DNA of 64,000 nucleotides, from contig NZ_JADOVG010000016.1 in assembly GCF_015752205.1 (NCBI RefSeq), positions 1 to 64,000 on the forward strand, written 5' to 3'. Shown in pieces: positions 7,481 to 15,803 of this stretch. The DNA is from Polaromonas sp. CG_9.7. Its GTDB lineage: Bacteria > Pseudomonadota > Gammaproteobacteria > Burkholderiales > Burkholderiaceae_C. The translations under genes and the position numbers were made by a program. The notes below the pieces were generated by a model, which was given only the letters and a program-made list of their open reading frames with translations, searched no databases and was not told where the DNA came from. Position 1 is the first letter of the stretch. Each line of letters starts with the position of its first letter.

Positions 7481-8338
7481 ATGCACACCTCACTGGTTGA
7501 CTGCCTGATCGAATACGAAGTCAGCAGCCCGGCGCATTTTTTGCTTAACATCGGCGCTGCATTTTATCCCGGCCATGAAGTCGTGGAGGAGCGGCTGACC
7601 ATCACGCCGAGCATGAAGGTGCGGCATTTTTCCGACGAACGCAGCGGCAACCGCTTCATTCGCCTGGACGCACCCAAGGGCATCCTGTCGGTCAACTACC
7701 ATGCCCGCGTGCAGTTGCATCCGGTGGCGCAGCCGCTGCATCTGGACGAGACACCCGTCAGCGCCCTGCCTGACGACGTGCTGCACTACCTGATGCCCAG
7801 CCGTTATTGCGAATCGGATTCGCTGCGCCGCGTGGCGCAGCAACTGTTCGGCCACCTGCCGCCCGGCATGGGCCGGGTGCGCGCGGTGGAAAGCTGGATT
7901 CACGAATCAATCGATTACCAGACTGGCGTCACCCAGCCAACCACCACGGCGCAAGACGTGTTTGTGCAGCGTGTGGGCGTGTGCCGCGACTTTGCGCACC
8001 TGGGCATCACGCTGTGCCGGGCGTTGAACATTCCGGCGCGGCTGGTGGTCGGCTATGTGAATTTCGCCGAAGCGCCGCAGGACTTTCACGCCGTATTCGA
8101 GGCCTGGCTCGACGGTCGTTGGGTGTTGTTCGATGCCACGCGCATGGCGCCCATCGACCGGCTGGTGCGCATCGGCACCGGCCGGGATGCCAAGGATGTG
8201 GCCTTTGCGACGATTTTTGGCGATGTGAAGATGCTGCGCAAGGACATCACCGTCGATGAGGGCGAAATGCCTGCCGAGGACGAGGGACATGCTACTGAGC
8301 CGGCCGTCGCAGCCTCGCCGGGCTTGCCGAGTTTTTAA
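7481..8338 (+). CDS. Transglutaminase-like domain protein
   Basis: This 285-residue protein has an N-terminal beta-rich region, as in bacterial transglutaminase-like proteins, followed by the catalytic core. Visible triad motifs are Cys in GVCRDFAHL, His in DFHAVFEAW and Asp in LFDATR. The family uses a papain-type Cys-His-Asp triad. Most bacterial members are thought to be proteases or peptide-modifying enzymes, and none is assigned to this sequence. AGGAG lies 8-9 bases before the ATG. The acidic C-terminal tail (DEGEMPAEDEGH) is low complexity. There is no signal peptide, so it is probably cytoplasmic. Confidence 0.85.
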   Translation: MHTSLVDCLIEYEVSSPAHFLLNIGAAFYPGHEVVEERLTITPSMKVRHFSDERSGNRFIRLDAPKGILSVNYHARVQLHPVAQPLHLDETPVSALPDDVLHYLMPSRYCESDSLRRVAQQLFGHLPPGMGRVRAVESWIHESIDYQTGVTQPTTTAQDVFVQRVGVCRDFAHLGITLCRALNIPARLVVGYVNFAEAPQDFHAVFEAWLDGRWVLFDATRMAPIDRLVRIGTGRDAKDVAFATIFGDVKMLRKDITVDEGEMPAEDEGHATEPAVAASPGLPSF

Positions 8339-8383
8339 ACACCCGCCCGCCGCCCGGTTCTCCCCGGGCCAGATGGGCGCCTG

Positions 8384-9157
8384 TCAGGTCCGGTAAGGCG
8401 TGTCAAGACGCTCCAGCTTGCGGATCAGCGAGGGCCAGACAAAGGCACCGCCCAGGCCGCCGGTCTGCACCCGCATCGCTTCGGACACGCCCTGCACGAT
8501 CAGCGGGTTGACCTGCGTGAGCGCGCCACCGCCGGCCTGCGCATCAATCTGGATGCGGCAGGTGGCCTCAAAGGTGTACATGCTCAGGAACGCATCGGCA
8601 ATCGACTTGCCGACGACCAGCAGGCCGTGGTTGCGCAGCACCAGAAAATTGGCGCGGCCCAGGTCGGCTTGCAGGCGCGGCTTTTCCGCATCCTTGAAGG
8701 CCACGCCTTCATAGTCGTGGTAAGCCAGCGACGCCAGCACGAAGGTCGATTGCTGGCTGATCGGCAGGATGCCGCCAGCCTGCGCGCTGACACCCACGCC
8801 GGCCCGGGTGTGGGTGTGCAGCACGCAAACCGCGTCTGGCCGGGCCGCGTGCACGGCGCTGTGGATGACGAAGCCGGCGGGATTGACCGGGAACGGCGAG
8901 TCGATGACCTTGTTGCACTGCTCGTCCACCTTGACCAGGCTGGAGGCGGTGATCTCGTCAAACATCAGGCCGTAGGGGTTGATCAGGAAATGGTGCGCGC
9001 CGGCGCCGGCAACCGACTCGGGCAGTTTGGCGCTGATGTGGGTGAACACCAGGTCGCTCCAGCCGTACAGCGCAACCAGCCGGTAGCAGGCCGCCAGGTC
9101 GCAGCGCAGCTGCCATTCTTCGGCGCTGACTGCGCCTTGCAGGGAAGGAATGTTCAT
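8384..9157 (-). CDS. Class II aldolase/adducin-family protein
   Basis: This 257-residue protein has the fuculose-1-phosphate aldolase/adducin fold. Metal-binding motifs are HTHT (with the preceding CVLHTHTRAGVGVSA context) and the later RNHGLLVVG, with HISAKLP upstream. The FLINPYGLMFDEITASSLVKVD region is typical of the adducin-like subgroup. Members act as aldolases, epimerases or dehydratases on phosphorylated or short aldehyde substrates. The substrate cannot be inferred. It stands alone, convergent with the transglutaminase-like gene. Confidence 0.85.
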   Translation of the reverse strand: MNIPSLQGAVSAEEWQLRCDLAACYRLVALYGWSDLVFTHISAKLPESVAGAGAHHFLINPYGLMFDEITASSLVKVDEQCNKVIDSPFPVNPAGFVIHSAVHAARPDAVCVLHTHTRAGVGVSAQAGGILPISQQSTFVLASLAYHDYEGVAFKDAEKPRLQADLGRANFLVLRNHGLLVVGKSIADAFLSMYTFEATCRIQIDAQAGGGALTQVNPLIVQGVSEAMRVQTGGLGGAFVWPSLIRKLERLDTPYRT

Positions 9158-9579
9158 GGGATGCCTCTTGAAATATGCGTGGTGGAGCTCGACAGCCTAC
9201 AACGGCTGCGACCCGGGCCCCTGTTTCACGCGCGACACCGCTGGCCCCGCTCAGGGTTTGCAGCGAGAGGAAATCGGTATAAATTGCTACTTAAAATATA
9301 GCTGGCAATGCCCGTTAATATTGCGCAAACCGGGTTTTTTGCCGTTTTTCCGTAACCACCCGGAGCGGTTTTCCACGAGGCGCCTGTCAATTCGATGGAA
9401 GGCTGGCTGGTCGCTACTGTGCTTAAGAAGCCAATCCCATGCTGAGAGTCTCCAGCCGAAGTTATTTTGTACCGGGACCTGTCTGGGTTCGCGCATAACG
9501 CCTGGCACTGCGACAAAAGGCTGCAGGAGCCCATGCGCTGCGCACAGCTGACCGGGACAGGTGAAATACGGTAAGAGAC
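9158..9579. other. Gene-free interval with a dispersed element
   Basis: This is upstream of the class II aldolase gene and downstream of the Mla operon. No frame has protein character. It contains one AGCTATT-type element (9284-9345), and otherwise I see nothing. Confidence 0.5.
9284..9345 (+). repeat. AGCTATT-type dispersed element, copy 2
   Basis: The core is TTGCTACTTAAAATATAGCTGG, here split as TTGCTACTTAAAA and TATAGCTGG, followed by AATATTGCGCAAACCGGGTTTT. That tail is nearly identical to the tail of copy 3 inside the lipoprotein gene 900 bases away. Confidence 0.6.
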
Positions 9580-10293
9580 CTATTTTATTTGCCGCACCCA
9601 CTGGTCCAGCTCGTCGATGGCGGCGTTGGTCGCGGCGGTCAGGGCACGCACGCCGCCGGCGGCATCGGCACTGGTGGCAGGTCGCTGCACCGACAGGTTG
9701 CGTTGCGCCAACAACCGTTCACCAGAGGGCGTGATCTCGACCAGCGTGGCATGCAGCCGAATCAGGCCGATGCTGGCATCAGGCGCAGTGAACAGCTGGC
9801 TGAACTCTTCAAGCTCCAGCCGAAGCATGGGCAAATTGGTGTTCTGGCTTCGGTTCAGCGCCACGCCCTCTCGGGCATTGAGCACCACGCGCTGCTGGCT
9901 CAGGCGCTCGCGCATGCGCTGGCGCACCAATTGCGCCGGCGGCATGGTCCAGCGCGCCTGTGAATAGGGGCGCAGCTGCTGGTCGTCAACATAGCCCAAT
10001 CGGTAGAGCACGGCCTGATTCTCCAGCGCGCCGCCGGAGGTGGCAATGTCGGCAATCGCCAGCGGCGACAGGACAGACGCAGCCATGAGGGCCGGGGGCA
10101 TTGTCGCAAGCTGAGTGGTCATCTCGCCCGGTCCGAAGTCGTACATGGTGGCGCGGGTCGGCTTGTCAATCACCGAGCACCCGGTGGCAAGGGCCAACAC
10201 ACTTATCACACACAAAACCCGTTTTGCGCAATATTGGCCTGCGTTTAAAGCTACTGAATTAATAGCATTGAAAAGTGGCTCAAAGGTCATCAT
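9580..10293 (-). CDS. ABC-transport auxiliary lipoprotein of an Mla-like system
   Basis: This 237-residue protein has a signal peptide ending in the lipobox LATGC (Cys39), so it should be a periplasm-facing lipoprotein. The body fits the PqiC-like/ABC-type transport auxiliary component family: a YDFGP start, a receptor-like alpha/beta domain with RYSQARWTMPPAQLVRQRM-type strand (short form: ARWTMPP), and a C-terminal ALTAATNAAIDELDQWV helix (short form: DELDQWV). The start codon overlaps the end of the MCE gene by 4 bases. These lipoproteins accompany MCE proteins in lipid transport between membranes. The N-terminal region up to and including part of the hydrophobic core is encoded by a dispersed repeat (10210-10267), so the signal peptide is partly repeat-derived. 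Confidence 0.8.
   Translation of the reverse strand: MMTFEPLFNAINSVALNAGQYCAKRVLCVISVLALATGCSVIDKPTRATMYDFGPGEMTTQLATMPPALMAASVLSPLAIADIATSGGALENQAVLYRLGYVDDQQLRPYSQARWTMPPAQLVRQRMRERLSQQRVVLNAREGVALNRSQNTNLPMLRLELEEFSQLFTAPDASIGLIRLHATLVEITPSGERLLAQRNLSVQRPATSADAAGGVRALTAATNAAIDELDQWVRQIK
10210..10267 (-). repeat. AGCTATT-type dispersed element, copy 3, inside the lipoprotein gene
   Basis: On the minus strand it reads AATGCTATTAATTCAGTAGC, then ...AATATTGCGCAAAACGGGTTTTG. It lies in frame at the 5' end of the lipoprotein gene and encodes residues about 10-28, including NAINSVAL and QYCAKRVL. Confidence 0.65.
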
Positions 10294-11222
10294 TGTGGGT
10301 CTCCGTTGGCGGAAAAGCCGGTTTCGCCGGGGCCGGGCACGGCTGGGCCATTGCCAAAAATAAGCGATTGCGGGTTGTCATCAACCCCACTCACGGTACG
10401 GCGCAACTGGCGCATGGTGCGCGCCGTTTCGTCGGCCACCTCGCCCAGCTTGGGCAGCGTGGCCGCGCTGAAGGTTTCCACACCGGCGGCCAGCGCCTCA
10501 CCGCCCTCCTTGAGCCGGTCAAGCGCGCCGCCTTTTTCATTCAGGCGCTGGGCGGTGAGGGCGACTTCATCGGTCGCGCCCTTGACCGAACGCAGGGCCG
10601 CCTGCGCATCCCTGGACAATGCGGGCAGCGTGGACACGGCCGGCTCCAGCGCCTTGGCGACGCGGTTGATGCTGCCGGCGGCCTCGGCGAGTTGCGTGAC
10701 GGCGGTGTTGATGGCCGCTTCGTTCTGCGCCGACAGCAACTGGTTGATGCGCGTGGTTGCCTGCTCGGCCTGGTCGAAGATCACTCCGCTTTGCTTGATC
10801 AGCTTGTCGATACCGCCCTGCTTGAGCGGAATGCGCGGCGGATCGTCGTCGTTGGGCGTGAGCCGCTGGCTGGAACTGCCGTCGTCGTCGAGCTGGATGA
10901 AACCCAAACCGGTGACGCCCTGGGACGCCACGGTGGCAAAGGTAGAGCGCGTCACCGGCGCGGCCTGGTCGATGGACACGCGGATCAGCACATTGCCTTT
11001 GACCTTCTGGTCAAACCCGATGCGCTCGACCTTGCCGACGGCCACGCCCCGGTAGCGCACCGTGGCTTGCGGTTGCAGGCCGGAAACGGTCTCGGAAGTG
11101 CTCATTTCGTACAGGTTGCGCTCGGTGTTGTCACGCGTGAGCCAGATGGCCAGCACGGCCAGCAGGGCGGTGATGAGCACCACGAACGCGCCGGCAATCA
11201 GCGCATGGGCCTTGTTTTCCAT
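10290..11222 (-). CDS. MCE-domain protein (MlaD-like)
   Basis: This 310-residue protein has one N-terminal membrane anchor (about residues 8-28, ALIAGAFVVLITALLAVLAI in the sequence), one MCE domain (about 38-120, with VRYRGVAVGKVERIGFD and GVTGLGFIQLDD) and a long helical C-terminal region to residue 300. MCE proteins form hexameric rings or tubes in the periplasm that carry phospholipids between inner and outer membranes. The C-terminal helices probably extend the channel, as in PqiB- or Mce-type proteins. It lies 18 bases after the ATPase gene and overlaps the lipoprotein gene. Confidence 0.88.
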   Translation of the reverse strand: MENKAHALIAGAFVVLITALLAVLAIWLTRDNTERNLYEMSTSETVSGLQPQATVRYRGVAVGKVERIGFDQKVKGNVLIRVSIDQAAPVTRSTFATVASQGVTGLGFIQLDDDGSSSQRLTPNDDDPPRIPLKQGGIDKLIKQSGVIFDQAEQATTRINQLLSAQNEAAINTAVTQLAEAAGSINRVAKALEPAVSTLPALSRDAQAALRSVKGATDEVALTAQRLNEKGGALDRLKEGGEALAAGVETFSAATLPKLGEVADETARTMRQLRRTVSGVDDNPQSLIFGNGPAVPGPGETGFSANGDPQ

Positions 11223-11240
11223 GATGAAAACCTTTCTAGA

Positions 11241-12026
11241 TCAAGGGGCGGCGGGGTGGTTCAGCAGCGTCATCGCCCGTTTCCCCCGTTCGCCAAGAAA
11301 AAAGTCGTGAATAAAGGGATGCTCGAACGCCACCACCTTTTGCGGCACGTCGTTGATGATGACTTTTTGCGATGCCAGCACGGCAATGCGCGTGCTCAGC
11401 TCGAAGATGGTGTCCAGGTCGTGCGTGACCATCACCACCGTCAATCCCATGCCCTGGTGCAGCGAGCGCAGCAAATCACAAAAGCTGTCGGCGCTTTCGG
11501 GGTCCAGTCCGGCGGTCGGTTCGTCCAGCAGCAGCAGCGGCGGGTCCATGATCAGCGCGCGCGCCAGCGCCACCCGCTTGATCATGCCGCCCGACAAATC
11601 GCTGGGCATCTTGTCGGCGGCCTCAGCCGGCAGGCCGACCATCTGCAGCTTGACCAGCGCCGCCTCGCGCATCAGCGCGCCCGGCAGCGTGTTGAGTTCG
11701 CGCAGCGGAAAAGCGATGTTCTCCAGCACAGTGAAGGCTGAAAACAGCGCGCCTTGCTGGAACAGCATGCCGACCCGGCTGGCCGCACCGCGCTTGCCCA
11801 GTTCGGCGGCGGGCTTGCCAAGCACCGTGATGTCGCCCTGTGTTGGCGTTTCCAGCCCCAGCATCTGGCGCAGCAGCACCGTCTTGCCGGTGCCCGAACC
11901 GCCGACCAGTGACATGATTTCGCCGCGCTCCACCGTCAGATCGAGGTCTTTGTGCACCACCGACTTTTTGTCGCCGTTCTGGAACACCGTCCAGAGCTTG
12001 CTGATTTGAACGACGGGTTCAGTCAT
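11241..12026 (-). CDS. ATPase of an Mla-like lipid transporter (MlaF-like)
   Basis: This 261-residue ABC ATPase has Walker A GGSGTGKTVLL, Q-loop LFQQGALF, signature LSGGMIKRVALARAL, Walker B LLLLDEPTAGLD, and switch His in VTHDLDT. The GMIKR signature variant and the overall length are typical of MlaF. It powers the permease encoded by the next gene upstream in the operon. The genes are separated by 259 bases that hold two GC-rich repeat units. Confidence 0.9.
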   Translation of the reverse strand: MTEPVVQISKLWTVFQNGDKKSVVHKDLDLTVERGEIMSLVGGSGTGKTVLLRQMLGLETPTQGDITVLGKPAAELGKRGAASRVGMLFQQGALFSAFTVLENIAFPLRELNTLPGALMREAALVKLQMVGLPAEAADKMPSDLSGGMIKRVALARALIMDPPLLLLDEPTAGLDPESADSFCDLLRSLHQGMGLTVVMVTHDLDTIFELSTRIAVLASQKVIINDVPQKVVAFEHPFIHDFFLGERGKRAMTLLNHPAAP

Positions 12027-12100
12027 TTCTCACCCGGTTTCCAAAAACCATGACCTCTGCGCGGTAAGCGAAACGACAACCCTGCAGGTGATGCACCCTA

Positions 12101-12194
12101 CCAGCAGGGGCCGCGGAACCGGCTTTGCCGGGCCGCAGGCGCAGCAGCTCCCTCGGGGGGCAGGAAGCTACACGCAGTGAGCGACCGTGGGGGC
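12101..12194 (+). repeat. GC-rich repeat family, unit A
   Basis: The unit begins CCAGCAGGGGCCGCGG, contains the CTCGGGGGGCAG block and ends GACCGTGGGGGC. An inverted near-copy lies at 48148-48241. It sits between mlaE- and mlaF-like genes and does not code for either. Confidence 0.65.
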
Positions 12195-12276
12195 GACATC
12201 CATGGCTTTGCCAGGCCGCAGGCGGGACGGCCCCCTCGGGGGCAGCGAACCACACGGAAGTGGGGAGCGTGGGGGT
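12195..12276 (+). repeat. GC-rich repeat family, shorter unit B
   Basis: This tandem partner of unit A repeats GGCTTTGCCAGGCCGCAGGC, then CCCCCTCGGGGGCAGCGA and GCGTGGGGG. The CCCCCTCGGGGG block can fold on itself, so a transcript crossing both units would be strongly structured. Confidence 0.6.
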
Positions 12277-12285
12277 CTTCATCAC

Positions 12286-13434
12286 TTAAATGCCCACGCT
12301 TCTGAACAAGATTGCAAACAGCGCATCCACCAAAATGACCACGGTGATGGAGGTGACCACCGACGCCGTCGTGCCTTTGCCCAGGCTTTCGGTGTTGGGC
12401 TTGACGCGCAGGCCGTAGTGGCAGCCGACCAGCGCGATCAGCAGGCCAAAGACGACCGACTTGGAGGTTGCCAGCGTCAGGTTGGACACGCTGACAGCGG
12501 CGGGCAGCGAGTTGAGAAAGTACGACGGCGTCACGCCCATCGAGACATCGGCCGCCAGCATGCCGCCGAGCAGCGCGGCTATCGTGGTCCAGACGCTGAT
12601 CAGCGGCATCACCACCGCCAGCGCGATGGCGCGCGGCATCACCAGCCGGAAGCCCCGGGCAATGCCCATGACGCGCATCGCGTCAATCTCTTCGGTCACC
12701 CGCATCACGCCGATCTGCGCGGTGATGGCCGAGCCGCTGCGCCCGGCGATCAAAATGGCGGCGAGCACCGGACCAAGTTCGCGGATCAGCGAAATACCCA
12801 GGATGTTGACAATGAAGGCATCGGCGCCGAACTGGCGCAGCTGCTGCGAGATCAGGTAGGCCAGCACCACGCCGATCAGGAATCCGACCAGCGCCGTGAT
12901 CGGCAGCGCCGTCGCGCCAAAATGGTAAAGATGGCCCGACAGGTCACGCCACGGCCCTTGCCGGGGATGGCGAAACAGCCGCAACAGGTCAAGCAGCAGC
13001 TGCCCCAGCAGGCGCAGCATGCCCTTGAGATGGTCGATCAGGCCGAGCAGCCGCTCGCCAAACACCACCAGCGGTTCCGACCACGGCGAGCGGCGCGGCG
13101 GCGCCAGAGCGACGGTGAATTTCTCCACCGTTTCCAGCATTTCGCGCTGTTCAGGCGCCAGTTGCACATCGTCCGGCCAGCGCTGGCGCCATGCCGTCCA
13201 CAGCACCTGCGCGCCCAGGTAGTCGAGCTGTTCAATGTCTTCCAGGCTCCACCGGGCGGAATTGGACGCAGCAGGCGGCCGGGCGCTGCTCAGGCTGTCG
13301 AGCTGTTCGCCCAGCGCGGCCCAGGCGGGTGCCAGCGTCAGCTGTGCGGCGGTCCAGCTTCCCTGCAGGCGCACGAGCGGGCCTTCAGGGGAATCCTGAA
13401 TGTCAAGGCGCGGCGGTGAGTCGTCAAGAGGCAT
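12286..13434 (-). CDS. STAS-fused MlaE-family permease
   Basis: This 382-residue protein has a STAS-like N-terminal domain (about residues 8-100, with SLEDIEQLDYLGAQVL) joined to an MlaE permease domain (about 130-380) with five to six membrane segments. Family marks are GRSGSAITAQIGVMRVTEEIDAMRVMG (core: SGSAITAQIG and EEIDAMRVMG) and the conserved MPRAIALAVVMPL. In E. coli the permease and STAS parts are separate proteins (MlaE and MlaB); here they are one chain. It is first in the operon with the ATPase, MCE protein and lipoprotein. There is no clear Shine-Dalgarno before the ATG. Confidence 0.88.
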   Translation of the reverse strand: MPLDDSPPRLDIQDSPEGPLVRLQGSWTAAQLTLAPAWAALGEQLDSLSSARPPAASNSARWSLEDIEQLDYLGAQVLWTAWRQRWPDDVQLAPEQREMLETVEKFTVALAPPRRSPWSEPLVVFGERLLGLIDHLKGMLRLLGQLLLDLLRLFRHPRQGPWRDLSGHLYHFGATALPITALVGFLIGVVLAYLISQQLRQFGADAFIVNILGISLIRELGPVLAAILIAGRSGSAITAQIGVMRVTEEIDAMRVMGIARGFRLVMPRAIALAVVMPLISVWTTIAALLGGMLAADVSMGVTPSYFLNSLPAAVSVSNLTLATSKSVVFGLLIALVGCHYGLRVKPNTESLGKGTTASVVTSITVVILVDALFAILFRSVGI

Positions 13435-13677
13435 GCGGGCAATGGTGTGGAACAGCCACCGATGGACCAGGCGGATTTGAACGCAAAGCGGTCATGGTAA
13501 CTGCAGAAAATGAAGAAAGCAGGCGTTCCGTCTGGTTCCGCCATGGTCCTACAGGGCTTGGTGCCTGCCGGCCAGGCTCGCCAGCTGTGAAAGCGCGGCG
13601 GGCAAAGGGGTAATCTCCTTCACGGGCATGACCGAGTTTTGCCACAATGCAAGGTGAGTCCACCAAAGCCCTATTTC

Positions 13678-15420
13678 ATGCACGACCAGAACCTGACTTT
13701 CGACTACATCATCATCGGCGCGGGCACGGCCGGCTGCCTGCTGGCCAACCGGCTCAGCGCCGATGCGTCCAAGCGCGTGCTGCTGATCGAGGCCGGCCGC
13801 AAGGACGACTACCACTGGATTCACATTCCGGTCGGCTACCTGTACTGCATCGGCAACCCGCGCACCGACTGGCTGTTCAACACCGAGCCCGACGCGGGGC
13901 TGAACGGCCGCGCGCTGCGCTACCCGCGCGGCAAGACGCTGGGCGGCTGCTCCAGCATCAACGGCATGATCTACATGCGCGGCCAGGCGCGGGATTACGA
14001 CAAATGGGCGGAGCTGACCGGCGACAGCGCCTGGACCTGGGACAACGCCCTGCCCTGCTTCAAGCTGCATGAAGACCACTACAAGGGCGCTGACCCGCTG
14101 CACGGCGCGCGTGGCGTGGCGCCGGCCTTGATGGAGGACAAGCTCCAGCCCTACCAAAAAATCCTGCGCCACCGCAATGCCGGCGGCGAATGGCGCGTGG
14201 AAAAGCAGCGCCTGCGCTGGGACATCCTTGATGCGTTCGCCGAGGCGGCCTCCCAGGCCGGCATTCCCCAGACCCCGGACTTCAACCGGGGCAGCAACGA
14301 AGGTGTGGGCTATTTTGAAGTCAACCAGAAAAACGGCTGGCGCTGGAACACGGCCAAGGCTTTCCTGCGGCCAACCTGCCTGGGCCGGCCCAACTTCGAA
14401 CTCTGGACGAACGCCCAGGTGAGCAAGCTGGTGATCGAGCTGCAGGCCGACGGCAGCCAGCGCTGCACCGGAGTCGAGGTCTGGACCGGCCAGGAGCGGG
14501 TCACGGCGCTGGCAACGCGCGACTCGGGCCACATGGGCGAGGTGCTGCTGTGCGCCGGCAGTATCGGCTCGCCGCACATCCTGCAGCTTTCCGGCATTGG
14601 TCCGGCCGGGCTGCTCCAGCAGCACGGCATCCCGGTGGTGCAGGACCTGCCAGGCGTCGGCGCCAACCTGCAGGACCACCTGCAGATCCGCTCGGTGTAC
14701 AAGGTCCGGGGCGACAAAGACAGCAAGCGCTGGGGCCTGTCGCTCAACACCATGGCCAATTCGCTCTGGGGCAAGGCGCGCATCGGCATGGAATACGCGC
14801 TGCGCCGCACCGGGCCGATGAGCATGGCGCCGTCGCAACTGGGGGCCTTCACGCGCAGTTCGCCCGACCAGCCCTGGCCGAACATCCAGTACCACGTCCA
14901 GCCGCTGTCGCTCGACGCCTTCGGCGAACCGCTGCACAACTTCAACGCCTTCACCGCCAGCGTCTGCAACCTGAACCCGACCAGCCGGGGCAGCGTTCGC
15001 CTGAAGACCGGCGCCTTTGCCGACGCACCGGCCATTTCGCCCAACTACCTGAGCACAGCCGAGGACCGGCAAGTGGCGGCCGATTCGCTGCGCATCACGC
15101 GCAAGATCGTCAGCCAGGGCGCACTGGCCAGATACCAGCCGGAGGAATTCAAGCCGGGCGTGCAGTTCCAGACCGACGAGGATTTGGCGCGGCTGGCCGG
15201 CGACATCGCCACGACGATTTTTCACCCGGTCGGGACAACAAAAATGGGCCGCTCCGACGACCCGATGGCGGTGGTCGATTCGCACCTGCGGGTGCGCGGC
15301 GTTCGCGGACTTCGCGTGGTCGATGCCGGCGTGATGCCGCTCATCACCAGCGGCAACACCAACTCGCCGACCCTGATGATTGCCGAGAAAGCAGCGCAGT
15401 GGATACAGGCTGGCATCTGA
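13678..15420 (+). CDS. GMC-family flavin oxidoreductase
   Basis: This 580-residue FAD-dependent alcohol/choline dehydrogenase-type enzyme shows an FAD-binding fold at the N-terminus (IIIGAGTAGCLLANRLS), GMC signature 1 (PRGKTLGGCSSINGMIYMRG), signature 2 (GSIGSPHILQLSGIGP), catalytic His in HPVGTTKMG, and the C-terminal NTNSPTLMIAEKAA. The substrate is probably a primary alcohol. Whether it is BetA-like or AlkJ-like cannot be decided. I chose the ATG at 13678 because the family starts there (MHDQNLTFDYIIIG); an in-frame ATG at 13639 would add 13 residues. It is divergent from the Mla operon. Confidence 0.88.
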   Translation: MHDQNLTFDYIIIGAGTAGCLLANRLSADASKRVLLIEAGRKDDYHWIHIPVGYLYCIGNPRTDWLFNTEPDAGLNGRALRYPRGKTLGGCSSINGMIYMRGQARDYDKWAELTGDSAWTWDNALPCFKLHEDHYKGADPLHGARGVAPALMEDKLQPYQKILRHRNAGGEWRVEKQRLRWDILDAFAEAASQAGIPQTPDFNRGSNEGVGYFEVNQKNGWRWNTAKAFLRPTCLGRPNFELWTNAQVSKLVIELQADGSQRCTGVEVWTGQERVTALATRDSGHMGEVLLCAGSIGSPHILQLSGIGPAGLLQQHGIPVVQDLPGVGANLQDHLQIRSVYKVRGDKDSKRWGLSLNTMANSLWGKARIGMEYALRRTGPMSMAPSQLGAFTRSSPDQPWPNIQYHVQPLSLDAFGEPLHNFNAFTASVCNLNPTSRGSVRLKTGAFADAPAISPNYLSTAEDRQVAADSLRITRKIVSQGALARYQPEEFKPGVQFQTDEDLARLAGDIATTIFHPVGTTKMGRSDDPMAVVDSHLRVRGVRGLRVVDAGVMPLITSGNTNSPTLMIAEKAAQWIQAGI

Positions 15421-15660
15421 GCGGCCAGCGAAAATGGCGGGCCGTCAGCCGGCAATTGTCAGGCCAAGGTTGCAGTGCGCAAAAGGCTCGCTACCGTGGT
15501 TTGTGAGCGTTTCATTTGCGGGAAATCCCTGATGCGCTTTCTCAGTGCACCCGCTACATTGGAGAACTTGCTATCGGGCCTTGCTGCTCGCAATGCGGGG
15601 AGTCGAGGAGACATTTATAAATAGAAGACACAGCGTTGCAAAAAATGCTGGTTTGACCAA

Positions 15661-15688
15661 AAGCGCTGGCAACCCCAGCGCTTTTTTT
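15661..15688 (+). terminator. Rho-independent terminator
   Basis: The stem AAGCGCTGG pairs with CCAGCGCTT across a five-base loop, with a tract of seven T at 15682-15688. It is strong and correctly oriented for plus-strand transcription coming from the GMC gene or a small RNA. Confidence 0.8.
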
Positions 15689-15704
15689 CGTCCGCACCCT
15701 GATA

Positions 15705-15765
15705 TTCAAGTGTTAAAAATGGCTTTTGCGCACAACGCAGAAGCATTCATTGCTATTAATAAATG
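15705..15765 (-). repeat. AGCTATT-type dispersed element, copy 4
   Basis: It is inverted here: the TTTTGCGCACAACGCAG tail precedes TTGCTATTAATAAATGAG. It lies between the terminator and the TSUP gene. Confidence 0.6.
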
Positions 15766-15803
15766 AGTAAAAGCCCGACCCGGCGGGTGCGACAATTGCC
15801 GCC

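Larger units (their letters stand above)
15421..15803. other. Gene-free interval with a terminator and a dispersed element
   Basis: There is no protein-coding frame. About 240 bases separate the GMC stop from a strong terminator, which leaves room for a 3' untranslated region or a separate small RNA. I can see no clear promoter. Confidence 0.45.

Noticed and set aside
12187..13419. 410-codon open frame antisense to the permease gene
   Set aside because: This is a shadow of the MlaE-family gene: rich in Gln, Arg and His, and with no motif of its own.
13549..15285. 578-codon antisense frame in the GMC gene
   Set aside because: The opposite strand encodes a complete GMC enzyme with all signatures; this frame has the codon pattern of an antisense shadow.
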